The notes under the pieces were generated by a model that worked only from the letters and a program-made list of their open reading frames with translations, was not told the DNA's origin and did no database searches. Below, in pieces: positions 19,832 through 29,000 of a DNA stretch of 47,370 nucleotides. Position 1 is the stretch's first letter. Each line of letters starts with the position of its first letter. Origin of the DNA: an uncultured Lachnospiraceae bacterium (GTDB taxonomy: Bacteria; Bacillota; Clostridia; Lachnospirales; Lachnospiraceae); NCBI GenBank assembly GCA_949915905.1, contig CATLEQ010000002.1, positions 1-47,370 of the forward strand, written 5' to 3'. Made by a program: the position numbers and the translations under genes.

Positions 19832-20554
19832 TTATAAGTACACTTCCGGCTCGTTTAGTATCACGTCCGTTATCCCTTGGCTTTGCAACGCCTCCAAATC
19901 CAGCCGCGTCCCGGTCGGCTTCTCCGGGTACAAGTGACCCGAAAGCCACGCCCTCACCGGGTATCCTGCCACCCGCTCCATCGGCAAATCCATCCCTTTC
20001 CAGAATGGGTGCAACGCGTCCGCGCCGACTCCTTTTGCCTTGTACAAGCAATCCGAAACCCTGCCGTCCAAGATTCCCACGTCCGCCCTCGCGTCAAGTT
20101 CTTTGATGCGCTCCATCGACTTTGCCCAAAAGCTGGAATATACAATCGCGTCCCCCACTCCTTTTGCCGCCGCCATGTCCAGTATCTTTTCTTCCATTCC
20201 CGGATAGGGGTACACGCTGTTTTTCAACTCGATGTTCAGCTTCATGCCCGACCCAAGTCTTGGTTTCAACAAATCAAACACCTCGTCCATTGTCGGGATT
20301 TTCTGCGCGTTATGTTCTCCCGCGTAAATGTGAAGCTTTCGAAGCTCTTTCAGTGTAAAATCCCTGACAAAACCCATGCCTTCCGTCGTCCTGTCGACCC
20401 GTTCGTCATGGACGACCACCAACTCGCCGTCCTTCGTCAACTGAATATCCAGCTCAATTCCCGCAAGTTCTCTTAACCCTATCGCCTTTTCAAATGCCAG
20501 CAGCGTGTTTTCGGGATATCGCTGGCTGCACCCCCTGTGCGCCCATATCTTCAT
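19832..20554 (-). CDS. Glycerophosphodiester phosphodiesterase family protein
   Basis: MKIWAHRGCSQRYPENTLLAFEKAI...GIELDIQLTKDGELVVVHDERVDRTTEG. Confidence 0.92.
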   Translation of the reverse strand: MKIWAHRGCSQRYPENTLLAFEKAIGLRELAGIELDIQLTKDGELVVVHDERVDRTTEGMGFVRDFTLKELRKLHIYAGEHNAQKIPTMDEVFDLLKPRLGSGMKLNIELKNSVYPYPGMEEKILDMAAAKGVGDAIVYSSFWAKSMERIKELDARADVGILDGRVSDCLYKAKGVGADALHPFWKGMDLPMERVAGYPVRAWLSGHLYPEKPTGTRLDLEALQSQGITDVILNEPEVYL

Positions 20555-20612
20555 GCTTTCGTCCCCTTCCCTTGAAAATTCCCTCTTGGAAGATGCCGTT
20601 CCAGGCTTTGGC

Positions 20613-21962
20613 TCATTCAAAAAGCCCCTTCCTTTGTTCCCCTTCAAGAAACTTTTCCATGATTTCCGCCATCGCGATGGACTCCGCCCGCGTCAGCTTG
20701 AACTCGTTCTTGGGATTCCCGTTAATCCGATTCAGCCAGTCGCCGATCTCGTAGCGCAAGCCCTCGCCCAAAAACCGTTCCGAATACTTCTCGACTTTCG
20801 ACGCGTCCTCGAAATGCACTTCGAAGTACGTCGTCTTCCACCACGGGGCCTCCACCACGATGTATCCTTCCGTCCCGCCGATCAAAAGCCGTCCCTCGCT
20901 TTTGACCCCCAGGCCGCAGGTCACCGTTGCCAGGCCCTTGCCGCATTTCAGATTGGCCTTTGTAAAAATGTCCAGCCCTTGCTGGTTGTAAATGCTTTCA
21001 AACTCTATTTTTTCATACTCTTTTCCAAAAAGCTTGATAATCGGAAGCAGGCAATAACTGCCAAGCTCCAGGAAACTGCCGCCGTATTTTTGATCCGTGA
21101 GTTCCCTGGAATTTTCCGCCTCCAATTTCGTAAAACACGCGTCAATATACCGAATGTTTCCAATTAACCCGCTGCAGGCGATGTCTATCAACTTGTTAAA
21201 TCCGGGACAATACGCGGTCTTAATCCCTTCAAATAACACAAGTTGATTTTCTCTGGCAATCTGAAACAATTCTTCCGCTTGCTTCTTTTCAAACACAAAC
21301 GGCTTCTCGCACAGCACATGCTTTTGATGCAATAGGGCATCCTTTACATATTCATAATGCGTCTCATGCGGGGAAGCCACGTAAACCACGTCCGTATTTT
21401 CGTAGAGTTCCTCTCGTGTTGTATAAAAATCAATTTCATATTTTTCCGCAAATCTTTTTCCGCCGTCCAAATGGGGGTTGTACACTCCCTGCGCGCTCAC
21501 CCCGCTCACGCTCTTTGACTCCATCAAAAAGCGTCCGGCGATTCTCCCGCTGCCAATGATTCCAATTCGCTGAATCTTGAAGCTCTGGTTTCTAAGCATC
21601 GTACTGGAAACACCTTTGGTCCGCTCCAAGTACACCACCTTGCAGTATTCGGACATATGGTCAAAATGTCCCACCCAGTCCGAACCAATTGCGAAAATGT
21701 CAATTTCATATTTTTTAACATCGCTGATTTTCTGGCCAACTGTTTCTTCGATGACAATTTCATCGGCAAATCCCGACTTCCTGACATTTTCAATCCTCGT
21801 CATCAGGGAGTCCACGACGTTTAATTTTCCCCTTGCCCGGTCATAACTTTCCGTCGTCACGCCGACAATCAGGTAATCGCCCAACGCCTTTGCCCGTTTC
21901 AAGAGGTTGTAATGTCCCTCATGAAACAAATCAAAGGTCCCATATGTGATAACTTTTGTCAT
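20613..21962 (-). CDS. Bifunctional TagD-like cytidylyltransferase fused to Gfo/Idh/MocA oxidoreductase
   Basis: N-term VITYGTFDLFHEGHYNLLKRAKALGDYLIVGVTT...GVSSTMLR; C-term IGIIGSGRIAGRFL...VYVASPHETHYEYVKDALLHQKHVLCEKPF. Confidence 0.9.
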   Translation of the reverse strand: MTKVITYGTFDLFHEGHYNLLKRAKALGDYLIVGVTTESYDRARGKLNVVDSLMTRIENVRKSGFADEIVIEETVGQKISDVKKYEIDIFAIGSDWVGHFDHMSEYCKVVYLERTKGVSSTMLRNQSFKIQRIGIIGSGRIAGRFLMESKSVSGVSAQGVYNPHLDGGKRFAEKYEIDFYTTREELYENTDVVYVASPHETHYEYVKDALLHQKHVLCEKPFVFEKKQAEELFQIARENQLVLFEGIKTAYCPGFNKLIDIACSGLIGNIRYIDACFTKLEAENSRELTDQKYGGSFLELGSYCLLPIIKLFGKEYEKIEFESIYNQQGLDIFTKANLKCGKGLATVTCGLGVKSEGRLLIGGTEGYIVVEAPWWKTTYFEVHFEDASKVEKYSERFLGEGLRYEIGDWLNRINGNPKNEFKLTRAESIAMAEIMEKFLEGEQRKGLFE

Positions 21963-24574
21963 TACTCCTTCTCCGTTGCTTTCGTCACAAAGCGATACAC
22001 TTCTTCGCCACATGTTCCGTCCACGTTTGCGTTAATTCTCGCAAAAGCCGCCAACTGCTTCTCTTTGTCAAACGGATTTCCGGTGATTGTTCCATCAATA
22101 AAATCCTTTAACGAGTTAAATGCCTTTTCCATGCAACAATATTGCATCCACTGTGAATGCTCGGCAAAGCCCGGCTCATGGCGTTTCAACTCATCCACGT
22201 CAAACACGATATCGACTTCTTTGCAGTCTCCGGTTCTGGTATCCATGTCATAAACCTTGCGATAAATGCTGTCGTTGTACCAAAACGCAGAATCATGCTC
22301 CCGCCAAAGAAAATATCCCACGCCGGACAACGGATAATATCCGTTTTTCGGCCAAACTTTCGTCTTGATAGGCGATTCCCATTCTTTCGCCTCGCCGCTC
22401 TTTCTGTCGATACAGACAAATTTGTTTCCCCACAACGGCGGAAAAATCACTTGTTCCTCGTCAACCACCGGCTTGGCAAATGGCCGTTCCTTGCATTCAT
22501 ACCCAAACGGCCTCTGAATACAACAAAACCCGTCCACATATGCGTCGTACGTTATTGTCTCGGACGAATCCGGCTTCCAACAAGCAACGACCGTCCCCTC
22601 ATACGGACACAGCCATATTTCTTTCTCCTCTGGGTAAATTCCTAGTATCCCGCCTTCCATGTCCGTATCAAACACTTCCGTCTTTAACGTGTCCGCCTCG
22701 ATTTTAAAAATCTGATTTCCGTACGGACTGCCAATCCACAAGGCGTTCCCCCATGCGGCGACTCCGCCGAACCGTCTCCCGCCATCGCCATCACTAACGT
22801 AAAAATCATTTGCCCCCGTCAAGTATCGAACCTCCTGCGTCCTCATGTCAAAACGCACGATTGCCGGATATTTGTTCGGAAGAATGAATAAATAAGCGCC
22901 GACCTGCACCGTGGTGGCAAATACCCCCATTTGCTCGAGACACCGTTTCAGTTCAATCCTTTTCACCATCCATTTACCCGCCTGCCCGTCGGCCGGCGTT
23001 TCCTTCCACTCCACCTCGAGGATGTCCTGTGCATTGCCCGGACAGATATACACCTTGCCCTCGAACTCAACGGCCCTCTGATAATAACCACCGGCGGCAT
23101 ATTCTGACAAATCACAAGCATATTCATAGTGATAGTCATCCTTTTTCGAATAATAAAGTTTGTTCCCCTGCGTGACATACCAACGGTTTTGTCCGTCCGC
23201 GTAAAGTCCTTTGAAGATCTCGCCCCACCAGTCGTCTTCGCCAGGAAGCGTATGGATTCGATTGTTCAAAATAAACAGCGGCTTTCCAACCACCCCGAAC
23301 AACGACGTGACACTCGTCCCTGAGTCCCCGATATAGGCATCACAAAGCGCTATCGTACTCTCGATATCCGGAGTCAAATCCAATATTCCAATATTTTCTT
23401 CCACGAACCGCTTTTTTAAATCATCATAAATCGGTTTGAATTCTGCTCTCATGGAATCAAAGGTAGATTCCAGCAATGGATGCGGCCGCCAGAGGAGGCA
23501 CATGTCCTCCTGCCCTTTAAAGATGTCAAACACGTACCGCATCTTCTTCAAAAATGCGTTCGTATTTCCCAGCATACCGGCAATGCTCGTGTTGAAGAAA
23601 TATACCTTTTTCCTGCCATTCTCCCCCACCATCTTCTCCCGCCACTCCTCGGGAATCCGGGGCGGATTCTGACATTTGTGTATCACGCTGTCAAACTTCG
23701 GCGACCCCAACGGCAAAAACATCTCATCAGGAATCCCCAAGTCAAAATATTTTCGATGCTTTTGGGACTGTATCACGATATAATCCGCATTTGCATATGC
23801 GGGACAAAGTGCTTGCGCCTCGCTCATACCGCCTGCCGTGGCATAATACGGAATGTACACAAGACAATCCGTATGTTTTTTCAAATTTTCCGAATAATAA
23901 GCCGGATGTATCGTTGTGACATGATTCGTATAATCATAGGGATTGTGAATGAATATCATATCAGGATGATGTGCTTCTAAATCAAACTTGTCATATTCCG
24001 TTATCGGCACGTAATCCGGGTACTGGTCCCTTTCATAATATGCTTGTCCCAGGCTCCCGTCCGGATTTTTGTCAAAATACGGGATGGGAATCACATAGGC
24101 ATCACAGTCCGGATCCGCCTCCGCCGCCTGCCAGACACTTTCCAGCGAATCCCACATGGATGCCTTATACGGAAGAAAGACCGCTTCCTTCCTTATATTG
24201 ATATCGTTTTTAATACTATTTTCCGTTTTAATAATCAATTTGTTTAAATTCTTAAATACTCTGCTTGGGTTGATATCGCCAATTTGTGCGACACTCTCGA
24301 TGTCAACCTGCGATAACCTATCATAAAGCCGGAACACGGCCTCGCAATATTCCTCAAGATAAGACACGGTAATAAAGCCCTCGCCCTCCGAAGACTCAAT
24401 CAGATTGCCCAGCTCGATGGCCGTCTGCTGACACCATGTCAACGCGTCCAACACGGGCTGCTGTATGTGATGTTCAAGATTTTTCCTAATTTCAACGTGG
24501 GTGTTTGACATCGCCCGCAGCAATTCCTCCGCCTGACGCTTCCCTGCTTTTCTCATAGCCGTGATTCCCTTCAC
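21962..24574 (-). CDS. CDP-glycerol glycerophosphotransferase (TagB/TagF)-like protein with C-terminal propeller-like extension
   Basis: VYIPYYATAGGMSE..., YIVIQSQKHRKYFDLGIP, LPLGSPKFDSV, LLWRPHPLLESTFDSMR, AYIGDSGTSVTSLFGVVGKPLFILNN; residues ~450-800 are Trp/Tyr/Gly-rich blade-like repeats. Confidence 0.8.
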   Translation of the reverse strand: MKGITAMRKAGKRQAEELLRAMSNTHVEIRKNLEHHIQQPVLDALTWCQQTAIELGNLIESSEGEGFITVSYLEEYCEAVFRLYDRLSQVDIESVAQIGDINPSRVFKNLNKLIIKTENSIKNDINIRKEAVFLPYKASMWDSLESVWQAAEADPDCDAYVIPIPYFDKNPDGSLGQAYYERDQYPDYVPITEYDKFDLEAHHPDMIFIHNPYDYTNHVTTIHPAYYSENLKKHTDCLVYIPYYATAGGMSEAQALCPAYANADYIVIQSQKHRKYFDLGIPDEMFLPLGSPKFDSVIHKCQNPPRIPEEWREKMVGENGRKKVYFFNTSIAGMLGNTNAFLKKMRYVFDIFKGQEDMCLLWRPHPLLESTFDSMRAEFKPIYDDLKKRFVEENIGILDLTPDIESTIALCDAYIGDSGTSVTSLFGVVGKPLFILNNRIHTLPGEDDWWGEIFKGLYADGQNRWYVTQGNKLYYSKKDDYHYEYACDLSEYAAGGYYQRAVEFEGKVYICPGNAQDILEVEWKETPADGQAGKWMVKRIELKRCLEQMGVFATTVQVGAYLFILPNKYPAIVRFDMRTQEVRYLTGANDFYVSDGDGGRRFGGVAAWGNALWIGSPYGNQIFKIEADTLKTEVFDTDMEGGILGIYPEEKEIWLCPYEGTVVACWKPDSSETITYDAYVDGFCCIQRPFGYECKERPFAKPVVDEEQVIFPPLWGNKFVCIDRKSGEAKEWESPIKTKVWPKNGYYPLSGVGYFLWREHDSAFWYNDSIYRKVYDMDTRTGDCKEVDIVFDVDELKRHEPGFAEHSQWMQYCCMEKAFNSLKDFIDGTITGNPFDKEKQLAAFARINANVDGTCGEEVYRFVTKATEKE

Positions 24575-24613
24575 CTATTTCCCATCAATAAACTATAGAT
24601 AAATTTCTCAATT

Positions 24614-26707
24614 TCACACCGCAAACAGTACAAGTTGTTGTTCCGTCTCTTGTCTATAATGCCGCAAATACAATATATATTCCGGATTCCATTCAAGCAG
24701 AAGCTTTGGAATTTCATAAAGTGCGTTTAAATGCTTCTCTATTGATACTACCAGCCTGGGCCGTTCTTCTCTGATATGTCTCTCACATCCTTCTAGTAAC
24801 GAACGCAAGCCTACTTCAGCATCCAATCGTATAATTCCCAAATCTTCCATAACCTCATCATCCAATCGGAGTGTTCTAAAATCTATCTTTTTAACAACTA
24901 CATCTCTATATTCTGAAAATAAATTTGTCTCATTCTCTGAAAAACAAGAAATCTTCCCATATAGGTCACCATAACAATACAAGAAACCTTCCGTGGATTG
25001 GCGAATCCACTCGCCAACGTTCACGCAAAACTCCCCTTCTGCCATAGGAATTAAATCCCGATCCCAATATGGCACGCCCGACTCTTTCGTATAGGAAAGA
25101 AACCGTTTTTCCTGATGCAGCCACATTTCCATAATCGCATGTAGCACTTGTTTAGAACGGTAATCTCCTAATCTTCTATATAATCGCAAAAAATCGTCCC
25201 GATGCTCCTTGAGCATCGCCGCCGTTTCCACCCCGTATCCTTCTCTTTCAAATTCTTGCGAAGGTCTGCAAGCAAGTTCCTCCATTAAATGCAGAAAGTC
25301 AATATCCGTCCGATTTCCAATCAAAATTTCAGGATAACGTTTCTTTAATTCTTTCGGATTTAGCATCCAAGGCTTCTTCTCCGCAGCATGCAGCCAATTT
25401 TGTTGTTCTTCTGACATTCCTTGCCGAATCAATGTAACCAATTCTTGATAATCTTTCGCAATTGCTGCTTTCAGGACAAACAACCGCTCCTTCAGCCCAA
25501 TTGTCGCATCATCAAACTGATAAATTCCGTTCAAAAACGAATACACCTGCTCCGCAGTGGTGTTCGCATCTTCTTTGAATAACCCCAAAAGAATGATTAA
25601 TGCATCTTCCTGATTATGATCCATTCGTAAGGACAATGTCAAATAAGAAACCGCTTGCCTTACTTGTCCATTCTTTAAATAATACAAGGCCAGGTAATTG
25701 CACCCCTTTTGTATCCCACCAGTCAAGCGAAACGAAGCCCCGCCCTGCCAGTGCTCCAGTTTTTCAAACGCCTGCTTGTACATGCGGACGGCATCTTCCT
25801 CCAACCCAACCTGTGCCAGGTAATTGCTCATGGCAAACTCCACGTCTGGATTTAAAATCTGCGCATCCGAAAATTGCGAATAGTATTGATATGCCTTTCC
25901 TGAAAGAGTAAGACGTACCTCTGGCATCTCATCACCGGCCAACGTCAGCCAAAGAGCATACAATTCGCCTTGCCGTTCCTGCGTGAGTCCTTTCGCCCCT
26001 CCATCTAAAACATGCTCTACAGCTTGTCGCGCCTGCGTAATTTGTCCCGTCCCGGCCAAGGATTCTGCAAGATATCCCCATGCCACGTTATTCTCCGGCT
26101 CTTGTTCTACCTGCTTTTGTAGTAACGGAAGATTTCGTTTTCCTTTCTCACTGATTACCGCACTTTTATATCCCGTATGCATGATAGAAAGAGATTTTGT
26201 AGCATCCAGGGAGAGCAGTTTTCTACCACTTGTAGAATATAGTTCCTCATGAATCGGATTCTTATATCGAATATCCCCGCTATTACAAAAGATGCGGTCC
26301 TGCTTTGCCACCATAAAAGTTCTGCCTTTATCATCCAGATTTTGCAAGGTGGCACGTATCATGTCCGGCCTTTTTCCGATTGGAAACTTCTCCTGCATTT
26401 GTTGAAGCATCTCGGGAATCTTCCGTGCAGATGCAGGTTCAAAATATTCGTCCGCATCTAGAAATACAATCCAATCTCCCTTTGCCTGCTTGATGGCATA
26501 GTTTTTTGCCGCTGAAAAATCATCACGCCAGGGAAAATAAAACACCTTCGCCCCAAGTTCCTTGGCAATTTCCACCGTATTGTCAGACGAACCGGTGTCA
26601 ACCACAACCTGTTCCCACACAATGTCCTTTCCCCAAGAAAGGGCACGGCGGATATTCTCTTCCTCATCCTTGACAATCATGCATTGAGATATCTTCAGAT
26701 CCTTCAT
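24614..26707 (-). CDS. GT2 glycosyltransferase with TPR-like C-terminal region (candidate flagellin glycosyltransferase)
   Basis: ISQCMIVKDEEENIRRALSW...VVVDTGSSDNTVEIAKELGAKVF...WIVFLDADEYF followed by helical repeats; directly downstream of flagellin. Confidence 0.85.
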   Translation of the reverse strand: MKDLKISQCMIVKDEEENIRRALSWGKDIVWEQVVVDTGSSDNTVEIAKELGAKVFYFPWRDDFSAAKNYAIKQAKGDWIVFLDADEYFEPASARKIPEMLQQMQEKFPIGKRPDMIRATLQNLDDKGRTFMVAKQDRIFCNSGDIRYKNPIHEELYSTSGRKLLSLDATKSLSIMHTGYKSAVISEKGKRNLPLLQKQVEQEPENNVAWGYLAESLAGTGQITQARQAVEHVLDGGAKGLTQERQGELYALWLTLAGDEMPEVRLTLSGKAYQYYSQFSDAQILNPDVEFAMSNYLAQVGLEEDAVRMYKQAFEKLEHWQGGASFRLTGGIQKGCNYLALYYLKNGQVRQAVSYLTLSLRMDHNQEDALIILLGLFKEDANTTAEQVYSFLNGIYQFDDATIGLKERLFVLKAAIAKDYQELVTLIRQGMSEEQQNWLHAAEKKPWMLNPKELKKRYPEILIGNRTDIDFLHLMEELACRPSQEFEREGYGVETAAMLKEHRDDFLRLYRRLGDYRSKQVLHAIMEMWLHQEKRFLSYTKESGVPYWDRDLIPMAEGEFCVNVGEWIRQSTEGFLYCYGDLYGKISCFSENETNLFSEYRDVVVKKIDFRTLRLDDEVMEDLGIIRLDAEVGLRSLLEGCERHIREERPRLVVSIEKHLNALYEIPKLLLEWNPEYILYLRHYRQETEQQLVLFAV

Positions 26708-26765
26708 GTCCCCCGCGTCTCCTCCTATCTTTCCTTCCTCATATCAATTTCTTGCATTATCAAAG

Positions 26766-26786
26766 AAAGGAGTGCCCACTCCTTTT
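26766..26786 (-). terminator. Hairpin downstream of flagellin (weak T-tract; possible attenuator)
   Basis: AAAGGAGT-gggc-ACTCCTTT on the minus strand, then CTTTG. Confidence 0.6.
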
Positions 26787-26850
26787 AAAAAGCAGACACT
26801 CCATCCCAAAACTCAATCGTTCGTTTTGGTGGTTGCTAAATCTTTTTACA

Positions 26851-28527
26851 TTACTGAAGCAACTGCAACACGCCCTGCGGAATCTGGTTAGCCTGCGCAA
26901 GCATGGCCTGGGAAGCCTGAACCAGAATGTTGTTCTTCGTGTAAGCCATCATTTCCTCTGCCATGTCAACGTCGCGGATACGGCTCTCAGCAGCGGTCAT
27001 GTTCTCGGTCGCAACACTCAGGTTGTTGATGGTGTGCTCCAGACGGTTCTGGATGGCACCCAAGTCACCACGAGTGGAGGACACGTAGTTGATGGCAGCC
27101 TTAATCTTGTCAACAGCATCGGAAGCTCCCTGCTGCGTGCTGATGTCGATATCGTTGATTCCCATAGCCTTGGTGTGCATATCACTTACAGATACACGCA
27201 TCTTGTTGAAATCATCAGACGTATCACCAATCTGAAGCTGCAAACCACCGCTCTCTTTGCCGCGGCTCAAGCGGATACCCATATTTGCGGCTGCACCAGT
27301 AGGCGTAGCTTCATCAATGGAAGCTGTTACTGTCAAACCGGTCACTTCGGCTATTTTCGCAATGTTTTGATCAAAGTTTTTGTCTGCCTTATCAATACCT
27401 TTGTTCGTACCATCAGAAATCAATACCGTGACATCCGAACCCAGACCCAAAGTAGCATTCATAGCCGTGCCACTCTCGCCAAGTGTATTGGCATCCATGT
27501 CACCAACCATAACTACAAACTTGTGTCCATTGATTGAAAATACCGCATCATCATAATTCTTTCCATTGTATAATGTGATTTGGCTCTTATCAATCTCACG
27601 TCCCACATCTCTTGGCTGTACTGTGGTAACACCTATTTTAAGGCTTTGAGAAGCTGTGGCCTCTGTTCCACCTTCTGTCCATTCTGCATCCATGGCCTGA
27701 ACAGTTGGCGTATCCGTGCCTTCCTCAAGCGCTTCCAATTTAAACTTGCCAGCCGTCTGGGTAATATTATAACTCTTACCCAAAGATGTCTTGTTCAATT
27801 CACCGAGAACAGCATCACTAACCTGCGCTACTGTTGCTGCACCTGACGTAATCGTATATACCTGACCACTGTCTCCGACCATCTTAGTAACGTTGCCATT
27901 ATTATCTTTCTGAGCCTTCAAAGTAACGGTATGAGATTCCCCATTGTCCAATGAAACCGTATACTTAAATGTGTCATTCTCCTTAAATGCAACGTTCGCA
28001 GTTCCCCATGCATCGGATGCTTCATAGGAACCTTTCAAACCAGCGGATTTAGAACTGCCAATACCATTAATTACAATATTGGAAGCCGATGAACCCTTGG
28101 ATGACAAAGAACCATCCAACAGATTGATTCCGTTGAAGTTCGTGCTGTCAGCGATACGGTTGATCTCGTCTTTCAGAGAAGTAACTTCCTTCTGCAGGTT
28201 CTCACGGTCAACTTCGTCAGCGTACGTTCCGTTTGCGGACTGATTAGCCAACTCTACCATACGGTTCAGCATGGAGTGGATTTCCGTCATGGCACCCTCA
28301 GCCGTCTGTACCAAAGAAATACCGTCATTGGCATTCTTCTGGGCGGTCTTCAAACCGGTAATCTGGGCACGCATCTTTTCGGAAATAGCCAATCCAGCGG
28401 CATCGTCACCTGCGCGGTTGATTCTGTAACCAGAGGAAAGCTTCTCCAGGTTCTTGGAAACTGCGCTGTTATTTACTGTTAAGTTTCTGTAGGAATTTAA
28501 TGCTGCGATATTGTGTTGAATTCTCAT
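26851..28527 (-). CDS. hag/fliC: Flagellin
   Basis: MRIQHNIAALNSYRNLTVNNSAVSKNLEKLSSGYRINRAGDDAAGLAISEKMRAQI ... ENMTAAESRIRDVDMAEEMMAYTKNNILVQASQAMLAQANQIPQGVLQLLQ; RBS GGAGG at 28535-28539. Confidence 0.98.
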   Translation of the reverse strand: MRIQHNIAALNSYRNLTVNNSAVSKNLEKLSSGYRINRAGDDAAGLAISEKMRAQITGLKTAQKNANDGISLVQTAEGAMTEIHSMLNRMVELANQSANGTYADEVDRENLQKEVTSLKDEINRIADSTNFNGINLLDGSLSSKGSSASNIVINGIGSSKSAGLKGSYEASDAWGTANVAFKENDTFKYTVSLDNGESHTVTLKAQKDNNGNVTKMVGDSGQVYTITSGAATVAQVSDAVLGELNKTSLGKSYNITQTAGKFKLEALEEGTDTPTVQAMDAEWTEGGTEATASQSLKIGVTTVQPRDVGREIDKSQITLYNGKNYDDAVFSINGHKFVVMVGDMDANTLGESGTAMNATLGLGSDVTVLISDGTNKGIDKADKNFDQNIAKIAEVTGLTVTASIDEATPTGAAANMGIRLSRGKESGGLQLQIGDTSDDFNKMRVSVSDMHTKAMGINDIDISTQQGASDAVDKIKAAINYVSSTRGDLGAIQNRLEHTINNLSVATENMTAAESRIRDVDMAEEMMAYTKNNILVQASQAMLAQANQIPQGVLQLLQ

Positions 28528-28534
28528 AATAATA

Positions 28535-28567
28535 CCTCCATGTTTTTTTCGGGGACTTCCGTGTCCC
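28535..28567 (-). promoter_or_regulatory. Candidate CsrA-binding flagellin leader: GGA-loop hairpin plus GGA in the Shine-Dalgarno
   Basis: Minus strand GGGAC-ACGGAA-GTCCC hairpin (28552-28567) with GGA in the loop; second GGA in the SD GGAGG ~21 nt downstream. Confidence 0.55.
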
Positions 28568-28752
28568 TCTGATTTTTGATTTTGTTTTTCCGTTATTTCT
28601 TGTGTTTTGTCGTCATTATATATTGTCTTGCGTTTTTGTTTGATAACTCCCCGTCCCTTCACCGAGTATGGGCCCTATGCTGGTGAAAACACCGGGATTT
28701 ACAAGCGTTCTTGGCGGGTGTTTTGCCCGTGTCTTTGACGCTTATGTACTTA

Positions 28753-28779
28753 TTATCGAACATTCACTTAAAAAGTTAA
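28753..28779 (-). promoter_or_regulatory. Candidate sigma-28/sigma-D flagellin promoter
   Basis: Minus strand TTAA-N15-TTCGATAA, close to the TAAA-N15-GCCGATAA type consensus, upstream of flagellin. Confidence 0.55.
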
Positions 28780-29000
28780 GCCCTAATTTGAAAAATTTTT
28801 AAAATTATTTTTAAGGCGCGCTTCGAGGAATATTACATATATAATAGGAAGAGAGATAGATATATTCCAATTTTTCCTATGGTGAAAATCTTTTTATGTG
28901 ATTTATACGCTTGTGGCGGCATGCCTTTTATGGTATGCTTACTGCAATGGCAAAAGGGGGCTTGCACGGAGTTCATTTTGTAGGAGCGAGGTGTGAGCAT

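Noticed and set aside
19877-20476. 199-aa plus-strand ORF
   Set aside because: Antisense to the GDPD gene.
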